A DNA stretch of 64,000 nucleotides from assembly GCF_003732425.1 (NCBI RefSeq), contig NZ_MOBX01000016.1, positions 186,001-250,000 on the forward strand, given 5' to 3'. The DNA comes from Pseudomonas fluorescens (GTDB lineage: Bacteria; Pseudomonadota; Gammaproteobacteria; Pseudomonadales; Pseudomonadaceae). Shown here in pieces: positions 58,496 to 64,000 of this stretch. The position numbers and the translations under genes are program-made. Position 1 is the stretch's first letter, and each line of letters opens with the position of its first letter. The notes below the pieces were generated by a model. The model saw only the letters and a list, made by a program, of their open reading frames with translations, had not been told where the DNA came from and searched no databases.

Positions 58496-58627
58496 TGTGG
58501 CGAGGGGATTTATCCCCGTTCGGCTGCGCAGCAGTCGCAGAACCATCATTCACGGAGTGTCAGGCAGACCGTATCAACGGATTCAGGGCCGCTTCGCGCC
58601 CCAACGGGGATAAATCCCCTCGCCACA
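58496..58627. repeat. REP-like doublet, class 2
   Basis: GTGGCGAGGGGATTTATCCC and mirror GGGATAAATCCCCTCGCCAC, spacer CGGCTGCGCAGCAG. It lies between tonB and algH. Confidence 0.85.
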
Positions 58628-58711
58628 AATGCCATGTTCCAACAAGGGGTCTGTGTTGTTGTCAGCATCTCCAGCTTGTCAGTTTGCCCCCCGAACGCCA
58701 CACTAGCGCAC

Positions 58712-59284
58712 ATGAAAAACGTCAGCCCCAGCTACCTCAAGCATCACTTCCTGATCGCCATGCCACACATGGCCGACCCGAACTTTGCCCACACCTTGAC
58801 CTACATCGTCGAGCACACAGCCAATGGCGCTATGGGGATTGTGGTCAACCGGCCGCAAGAGCTGAATCTGGCCGACATTCTTGAGCAATTGCGCCCAGAC
58901 ATCGACCCGCCAGCACTGTGCCAGCACGTGCCGATCTTCATCGGCGGCCCGGTGCAGACTGATCGCGGTTTTGTCCTGCATCCAGCGGGCAAAACCTTCC
59001 AGGCCACCGCGCAACTGGACGGTGATCTGGCCCTGTCGACCTCGCAGGACGTGCTGTTCGCCATCGCTGACGGCGTCGGCCCGGCGAAAAGCCTGATTGC
59101 CCTCGGTTACGCCGGTTGGGAAGCCGGGCAACTGGAAGCCGAATTGGCCGACAATGCCTGGCTGACCTGCCCGTACGACGCCGACATCCTCTTCAACACC
59201 AGCAGCGAATTGCGCCTCGAAGCGGCGGCCAGGCATTTGGGGATCAATCTCAGCCTGCTGACCAGCCAGGCAGGTCACGCCTGA
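58712..59284 (+). CDS. algH: UPF0301 protein AlgH/YqgE
   Basis: This 190-residue protein has the diagnostic YLKHHFLIAMPHMADPNFA start, GAMGIVVNRPQELNLADILE and IFIGGPVQTDRGFVLHP. The family is widespread, linked in P. aeruginosa to alginate/virulence regulation; its biochemical role is unresolved. The stop overlaps the ruvX start in TGATG, so the two are translationally coupled. Confidence 0.93.
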   Translation: MKNVSPSYLKHHFLIAMPHMADPNFAHTLTYIVEHTANGAMGIVVNRPQELNLADILEQLRPDIDPPALCQHVPIFIGGPVQTDRGFVLHPAGKTFQATAQLDGDLALSTSQDVLFAIADGVGPAKSLIALGYAGWEAGQLEAELADNAWLTCPYDADILFNTSSELRLEAAARHLGINLSLLTSQAGHA

Positions 59285-59721
59285 TGGCCCTGCGCCTGAT
59301 TCTCGGCTTCGACTACGGCACCAAGCAGATCGGCGTCGCAGTCGGCCAGGTAATCACCGGCCAGGCCCGCGAGCTGTGCACCTTGAAGGCACAAAACGGC
59401 GTGCCGGACTGGAACCAGGTCGAAGCCCTTATAAAAGAATGGAAACCCGACGCCGTCGTCGTCGGCCTGCCGTTGAACATGGACGGCACACCGAGCGACA
59501 TGTGCGTACGCGCGGAGAAATTCGCCCGCCGCCTCAACGGCCGCTTCAATCTGCCTTTCTATACCCACGACGAACGCCTGACCACGTTCGAAGCCAAGGG
59601 CGAACGCCTGGCCCGTGGCGGGCAGAAAGGCAGTTACCGCGACAACCCGGTGGACGCCATCGCCGCCGCTCTGCTGTTGCAGGGCTGGCTCGATGAAAAC
59701 ACTGCATTGTTTGAATCCTGA
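59284..59721 (+). CDS. ruvX: Holliday junction resolvase-like protein, YqgF/RuvX
   Basis: This 145-residue RNase H-like nuclease has LILGFDYGTKQIGVAVG with the catalytic Asp, VVVGLPLNMDGTPSDM, and DERLTTFEA and DAIAAALLLQGWL at the end. It probably matures 16S rRNA ends or resolves junctions. Starts within the algH stop; a terminator follows. Confidence 0.93.
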   Translation: MALRLILGFDYGTKQIGVAVGQVITGQARELCTLKAQNGVPDWNQVEALIKEWKPDAVVVGLPLNMDGTPSDMCVRAEKFARRLNGRFNLPFYTHDERLTTFEAKGERLARGGQKGSYRDNPVDAIAAALLLQGWLDENTALFES

Positions 59722-59722
59722 C

Positions 59723-59745
59723 AAGCGCTTCGGCGCTTTTCTTTT
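59723..59745 (+). terminator. Small terminator after ruvX
   Basis: AAGCGC, TTCG, GCGCTT is followed by TTCTTTT, immediately after the ruvX stop and before the pyr operon. Confidence 0.75.
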
Positions 59746-59802
59746 GGCTATAACCCGAGCCACGTCCGGCAGGACGCAGCTCGGACTCAAGAAGGAGCAA
59801 CC

Positions 59803-60309
59803 ATGAGCCTGCCCAATCCCGCCGATCTGATCAGCCAGATGGCGACCCGCCTCAAGGCGCACCTGGCCCAGCGTGGCATCAGCGAACCGCGCTACATCGG
59901 CATTCGCACTGGCGGCATCTGGGTCGCGCAAGCCTTGCTCAAGGAATTGGGCAGCGACGCGCCATTGGGCACGCTGGATGTTTCCTTCTACCGCGACGAC
60001 TTCAGCCAGAACGGCCTGCACCCGCAAGTGCGCCCGTCCGCCCTGCCCTTCGAGATCGAAGGCCAGCATCTGGTGTTGATCGACGACGTACTGATGAGCG
60101 GCCGCACCATCCGCGCCGCCATGAACGAATTGTTCGACTACGGCCGCCCGGCCAGCGTGACCCTGGTCTGCCTGCTGGACCTGGACGCCGGCGAGCTGCC
60201 GATCCGCCCGAACGTGGTCGGCGCGACCTTGTCGCTGGCCGCTCACGAGCGGGTCAAGCTGTCCGGCCCTGAGCCGCTGACGCTCGAACTGCAAGATGTC
60301 ACCCTTTAA
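59803..60309 (+). CDS. pyrR: Bifunctional pyr regulator/uracil phosphoribosyltransferase PyrR
   Basis: This 168-residue phosphoribosyltransferase fold has the PRPP motif HLVLIDDVLMSGRTIRAAMN. It starts the operon pyrR-pyrB-pyrC'. In pseudomonads PyrR regulates this operon, though no Gram-positive-type attenuator is seen here. AAGGAGC stands 5-7 nt before the ATG. pyrB follows 27 nt downstream. Confidence 0.93.
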   Translation: MSLPNPADLISQMATRLKAHLAQRGISEPRYIGIRTGGIWVAQALLKELGSDAPLGTLDVSFYRDDFSQNGLHPQVRPSALPFEIEGQHLVLIDDVLMSGRTIRAAMNELFDYGRPASVTLVCLLDLDAGELPIRPNVVGATLSLAAHERVKLSGPEPLTLELQDVTL

Positions 60310-60336
60310 TCCGCCCTATTGAGAGTCCCCCTCGCG

Positions 60337-61341
60337 ATGACGCCTCTAGATACCAAGCGCCCGCTGCAGCTCAATGATCAGGGCCAGCTGCGCCACTTCC
60401 TCTCGCTCGACGGCCTGCGCCGCGAGTTGCTGACGGAAATCCTCGACACTGCCGACTCGTTCCTCGAAGTCGGTGCCCGGGCGGTGAAGAAAGTCCCGTT
60501 GTTGCGCGGCAAGACCGTGTGCAACGTGTTCTTCGAAAACTCCACGCGCACCCGCACCACCTTCGAACTGGCGGCCCAGCGGCTGTCGGCGGACGTGATC
60601 ACCCTGAACGTGTCGACTTCGTCGGCAAGCAAGGGCGAAACGCTGCTCGACACCCTGCGCAACCTCGAAGCCATGGCCGCCGACATGTTTGTCGTGCGCC
60701 ACGGTGATTCCGGCGCCGCGCACTTCATCGCCGAGCATGTCTGCCCGCAGGTGGCGATCATCAACGGCGGCGACGGCCGTCACGCCCACCCGACGCAGGG
60801 CATGCTCGACATGCTCACCATCCGTCGGCACAAGGGCGGTTTCGAAAACCTCTCGGTGGCCATTGTCGGCGACATCCTGCACTCGCGGGTCGCGCGCTCG
60901 AACATGCTCGCGCTGAAAACCCTCGGCTGCCCGGACATCCGCGTGATTGCGCCGAAGACCCTGCTGCCGATCGGCATCGAGCAATACGGCGTGAAGGTGT
61001 ACACCGACATGACCGAAGGCCTGAAAGACGTCGACGTGGTGATCATGCTGCGCCTGCAGCGTGAACGCATGACCGGCGGCCTGCTGCCGAGCGAAGGCGA
61101 GTTCTACCGACTGTTCGGCCTGACCACCGCGCGTCTGGCCGGGGCCAAACCGGATTGCATCGTCATGCACCCGGGGCCGATCAACCGCGGTGTGGAGATC
61201 GAGTCAGCGGTGGCCGACGGCCCGCACTCGGTGATCCTCAATCAGGTGACCTACGGCATCGCGATTCGTATGGCCGTGTTGTCCATGGCCATGAGCGGGC
61301 AAACCGCCCAGCGCCAATTCGAGCAGGAGAACGCCCAGTGA
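60337..61341 (+). CDS. pyrB: Aspartate carbamoyltransferase
   Basis: This 334-residue catalytic chain condenses carbamoyl phosphate and aspartate. Marks: carbamoyl-phosphate site FFENSTRTRTTFELA, SSASKGETLLDTLRNL, HPTQGMLDMLTI and MHPGPINRGVEI. The start at 60337 gives normal length; a TTG at 60319 is also in frame, and GAGAG lies between them. It forms the dodecamer with the pyrC' product. The GTGA overlap couples it to pyrC'. Confidence 0.96.
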   Translation: MTPLDTKRPLQLNDQGQLRHFLSLDGLRRELLTEILDTADSFLEVGARAVKKVPLLRGKTVCNVFFENSTRTRTTFELAAQRLSADVITLNVSTSSASKGETLLDTLRNLEAMAADMFVVRHGDSGAAHFIAEHVCPQVAIINGGDGRHAHPTQGMLDMLTIRRHKGGFENLSVAIVGDILHSRVARSNMLALKTLGCPDIRVIAPKTLLPIGIEQYGVKVYTDMTEGLKDVDVVIMLRLQRERMTGGLLPSEGEFYRLFGLTTARLAGAKPDCIVMHPGPINRGVEIESAVADGPHSVILNQVTYGIAIRMAVLSMAMSGQTAQRQFEQENAQ

Positions 61342-62609
61342 AGCTCAGCATTCTCGGCGCACGCGTCATCGATCCAAGCAGCGGCCTGGATCAAATCACT
61401 GACATTCACGTTGAAGCCTGCAAGATCGTCGCCCTCGGCGCCGCTCCGGCGGGTTTCACGGCAGTGGAAACCATCGACGCCCAAGGCCTTGTCGCCGCTC
61501 CGGGCCTCGTCGACCTCAACGTCGCCCTGCGCGAGCCGGGCTACAGCCGCAAAGGTTCGATTGTCAGCGAAACCCGCGCAGCGGCCGCCGGCGGTGTAAC
61601 CAGCCTGTGCTGCCCGCCGAAGACCAAACCGGTGCTCGACACCTCCGCCGTGGCCGAGCTGATCCTCGACCGCGCTCGCGAGGCCGGCAACACCAAGGTG
61701 TTCCCGATTGGCGCATTGAGCAAAGGCCTGGATGGCGAGCAACTGGCGGAACTGGTTGCCCTGCGCGACGCCGGTTGCGTGGCGTTCGGCAACGGCCTCG
61801 AAAGCTTCCGCAACACCCGCACCCTGTGCCGGGCGCTGGAATACGCGGCGACCTTCGACCTGACGGTGATTTTCAACTCGCAGGATCACGATCTCGCCGA
61901 GGGCGGTCTGGCCCACGAAGGCGCCGTCGCCAGTTTCCTCGGCCTGCCGGGGATTCCGGAAACCGCTGAAACCGTGGCCCTGGCCCGTGATCTGCTGCTG
62001 GTCGAGCAGACCGGCGTGCGCGCGCACTTCAGCCAACTGACCAGCGCACGCGGCGTGGCCCTGATCGCTCAGGCCCAGGCACGCGGCTTGAAGGTGACGG
62101 CGGATGTCGCGTTGTATCAGCTGATTCTGACCGACGAAGCGCTGATCGACTTCAGCAGCCTGTATCACGTGCAGCCGCCACTGCGCACACGTGCGGATCG
62201 CGATGGTCTGCGTGAAGCGGTGAAGTCCGGCGTGGTCTCGGCGATTTCCAGCCATCACCAGCCGCACGAACGCGACGCCAAACTGGCACCGTTCGGCGCA
62301 ACCGAGCCGGGCATCAGCAGCGTTGAGCTGTTGCTGCCGCTGGCGATGACGTTGGTGGAGGATGGTTTGCTGGATTTACCGACCTTGCTGGCGCGGCTGA
62401 GCGCAGGCCCGGCCGAGGCGTTGCGCCTGCCGGCGGGCAAACTGGCGGTCGGTGGTGCGGCAGATATCGTGCTGTTCGATCCGCAGGCTTCCACAGTCGC
62501 CGGTGAACACTGGTTGTCGAAGGGTGAGAACTGCCCGTTTGTAGGCCACACGTTGCCGGGTGTGGTTCGCTACACCTTGGTGGATGGGCGGATCAGTCAC
62601 CAGGCGTAA
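61338..62609 (+). CDS. pyrC': Dihydroorotase-like PyrC' (inactive, ATCase partner)
   Basis: This 423-residue amidohydrolase-fold protein lacks the zinc ligands. Where active dihydroorotases have HxH before REPG, this one reads GLVDLNVALREPG, with Asn61 and Ala63. Such pseudo-dihydroorotases are required for the structure of pseudomonad PyrB complexes. It starts at GTG within the pyrB stop codon. Another active pyrC gene must be elsewhere. A REP doublet follows. Confidence 0.95.
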   Translation: MKLSILGARVIDPSSGLDQITDIHVEACKIVALGAAPAGFTAVETIDAQGLVAAPGLVDLNVALREPGYSRKGSIVSETRAAAAGGVTSLCCPPKTKPVLDTSAVAELILDRAREAGNTKVFPIGALSKGLDGEQLAELVALRDAGCVAFGNGLESFRNTRTLCRALEYAATFDLTVIFNSQDHDLAEGGLAHEGAVASFLGLPGIPETAETVALARDLLLVEQTGVRAHFSQLTSARGVALIAQAQARGLKVTADVALYQLILTDEALIDFSSLYHVQPPLRTRADRDGLREAVKSGVVSAISSHHQPHERDAKLAPFGATEPGISSVELLLPLAMTLVEDGLLDLPTLLARLSAGPAEALRLPAGKLAVGGAADIVLFDPQASTVAGEHWLSKGENCPFVGHTLPGVVRYTLVDGRISHQA

Positions 62610-62614
62610 ATCTC

Positions 62615-62717
62615 TGTGGCGAGGGAGCTTGCTCCCGCTGGACTGCGCAGCAGGCCCTCTTTTAAATCAAGAGAGGGGCCGCTTCGTGACCCAGCGGGAG
62701 CAAGCTCCCTCGCCACA
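62615..62717. repeat. REP-like doublet, class 1
   Basis: GTGGCGAGGGAGCTTGCTCC and mirror GGGAGCAAGCTCCCTCGCCA between the convergent pyrC' and TM2 genes. Confidence 0.85.
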
Positions 62718-62719
62718 AC

Positions 62720-63151
62720 TTACTGGAAAGCGCCGCGGTTCTGGGCGTTACGCACCGACACCTGATCATTCAGCGTCCAGAAGTCATACAGCACGCCAAT
62801 AAAGAACAACCCGCCCGTCAGCAGGTACAGCAACCCGCTGATCCACTTGCCTTGGTACATCCGGTGCACGCCGAACACGCCAAGGAACGTCAGCAGAATC
62901 CACGCCACGTTGTACTCGATCGGCCCTGCGGTAAAACGCAGATCCGCCTCACGGTCCATCGCCGGGATCAGGAACAGGTCGATCAGCCAGCCAATGCCCA
63001 GCAAACCGAAGGTGAAGAACCAGATCGTCCCGGTCACCGGTTTGCCGTAATAGAAGCGGTGAGCACCGGTAAATCCGAAAATCCACAGCAGATAACCGAT
63101 GATTTTGCTGTGCGTATCTTGCTGCTGAACAAATTGTTGATAGGGGTTCAT
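62720..63151 (-). CDS. TM2 domain membrane protein
   Basis: This 143-residue protein has two TM2-type repeats. Each has a hydrophobic pair and a G-x-H-R-F/M-Y block: IFGFTGAHRFYYGKPVTG and FLGVFGVHRMYQGKWISG. Between them lies the loop LFLIPAMDREADLRF. Start MNPYQQFVQQQD at 63151. Function unknown; such proteins are inner-membrane and small. It is divergent from the peptidase gene. Confidence 0.85.
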   Translation of the reverse strand: MNPYQQFVQQQDTHSKIIGYLLWIFGFTGAHRFYYGKPVTGTIWFFTFGLLGIGWLIDLFLIPAMDREADLRFTAGPIEYNVAWILLTFLGVFGVHRMYQGKWISGLLYLLTGGLFFIGVLYDFWTLNDQVSVRNAQNRGAFQ

Positions 63152-63399
63152 GAAGACCTCGATTCACACGATAGATAAATATTCTTGAATTCTTTGTGAC
63201 TTTTTTACAGGTAGCCGACGTACGGCAAATGTTACCGTTACTACCGTCAAAGCCTTATAGCACCTGACTTCTGTCCGACAATTGCGTCCATTTGCCGCTT
63301 ATTTGGTTCCGTTGGCCTCCAACTGAATCGACCAACGGACTCGGAATGAAAAAAAACTCTGTTATAAAGTTGCGCGCTATCACTAAAGAGCCACGCCTA
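63152..63399. other. Divergent intergenic region between TM2 and peptidase genes
   Basis: This 248-nt gap has locally higher A+T than its neighbours. TATAAA at 63364-63369 is a possible -10 for the peptidase; no matching -35 stands out. An in-frame ATG at 63346 would give an 18-residue longer peptidase, but without a spaced ribosome-binding site. Confidence 0.35.
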
Positions 63400-64000
63400 A
63401 TGCGACCATTTTTCAAGACATGGCTAACCATTTGCCTATTAATGCCACTGGCCGCCCACGCCACCAATCGTGAGCAACGTCTTCCCAACGTTAACGGTTT
63501 CACCCCTAAATCCCATGCTTCGGCTCCTTCGAGCAAAAGCAGCAAAAGCAAAACCACCACGCTGAGCAGCAAAAGCCACAGCAAGCTGGTGCCACCGATG
63601 GCGAGCAAGGAAAGCAGCAATGTGCTGAGCCGTGCGGTGAACGTCCTCGGTACCCCTTATCGTTGGGGCGGCAGCAGCCCAAGTAAAGGCTTCGATTGCA
63701 GCGGTCTGGTGAAATACGCGTTCAACGACGCCACGTTCGACCTGCCACGCACCTCCAACGCCATGGCCAGCGGTCACGGCGAGAAAGTCGAGCGCAAGGA
63801 TCTGAAGCCGGGCGACCTGATTTTCTTCAACATCAAGAGCCGCCGGGTCAACCACGTTGCCATCTACCTGGGCAACGACCGCTTCATCCACGCCCCGCGT
63901 CGTGGCAAAGCGGTAAGCATCGATACGCTGAACAAGCCTTATTGGGAACAGCATTACGTGGTGGCCAAGCGTGTGTTGCCGAAAGAGCCTGCCGGCAAGC
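63400..64000 (+). CDS. NlpC/P60 (C40) family cell-wall peptidase (truncated by window edge)
   Basis: The first 200 codons are present. A signal peptide (FFKTWLTICLLMPLAAHA) is followed by a Ser/Lys-rich linker (SSKSSKSKTTTLSSKSHSK) and the catalytic domain. That domain has the nucleophile in GFDCSGLVKYAF and the general His in RRVNHVAIYLGND. C40 enzymes cut peptide bridges of murein. The ATG at 63400 has AAAGAG 9 nt upstream; 63346 is a longer alternative. The C-terminus lies beyond the window. Confidence 0.9.
   Translation, partial: MRPFFKTWLTICLLMPLAAHATNREQRLPNVNGFTPKSHASAPSSKSSKSKTTTLSSKSHSKLVPPMASKESSNVLSRAVNVLGTPYRWGGSSPSKGFDCSGLVKYAFNDATFDLPRTSNAMASGHGEKVERKDLKPGDLIFFNIKSRRVNHVAIYLGNDRFIHAPRRGKAVSIDTLNKPYWEQHYVVAKRVLPKEPAGK

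Overview
The window is a chromosomal segment of a fluorescent-group Pseudomonas. It is GC-rich and densely coded, with short gaps filled by Pseudomonas REP-like inverted repeats. Gene blocks follow the pseudomonad core order known from P. aeruginosa: tktA-epd-pgk-fba beside metK, bioA next to a flavin amine oxidase and rsmE, and pilGHIJ-chpA-chpC beside gshB-tonB-algH-ruvX-pyrR-pyrB-pyrC'. No rRNA, tRNA, CRISPR array, insertion sequence or prophage was recognised.

Layout. 1-2034: a truncated receiver-domain gene, a PL7 alginate lyase, and a DUF6124-like gene behind a long structured leader. 2096-8500 (minus strand): glycolysis and pentose-phosphate genes (tktA, epd, pgk, two small lipoprotein genes, fba). 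8694-10964: a SahR-like ArsR/methyltransferase fusion and metK, with a palindromic operator and an apparently leaderless promoter. 11180-19405: ligB, a DUF1090 gene, a cytochrome c' lipoprotein, mltA, MAPEG and EamA genes, an MFS exporter and a CPA1 antiporter. 19453-22184: an amidase/VOC/LysR accessory module. 22190-26384: FNT channel, thioesterase, SAH riboswitch-ahcY, metF; together with metK and the SahR-like gene these complete much of the SAM cycle. 26554-37781: periplasmic binding protein, rhlE-type helicase, yceI/cytochrome b561, a small lipoprotein, an amine oxidase with a histone-H1-like tail, bioA, rsmE, a hemolysin III family gene and mdcR. 37875-45101: a complete malonate decarboxylase operon (mdcABCDEGH) plus madLM. 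45405-45982: a second DUF6124-like gene with a matching structured leader. 46299-56266: the Pil-Chp chemosensory operon. 56492-62609: gshB, tonB, algH, ruvX, pyrR-pyrB-pyrC'. 62720-64000: a TM2 protein and a truncated NlpC/P60 peptidase.

Regulation visible in the sequence. There is a SAH riboswitch before ahcY. A 12-2-12 operator abuts the SahR-like promoter. A 15-bp palindrome lies just upstream of a TTGATG-N17-TACCTT promoter for the mdc operon, placed as expected for MdcR activation. A 16-bp stem lies just before tonB. The two structured leaders before the DUF6124-like genes resemble C4-type antisense RNAs and differ by compensatory base changes. These leaders are the most interesting unexplained feature of the window.

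Four families of REP-like doublets occupy most gene ends. One sits between tktA and epd and one inside the Pil-Chp operon between pilI and pilJ. All family assignments rest on motif recognition by eye; no database search was run.
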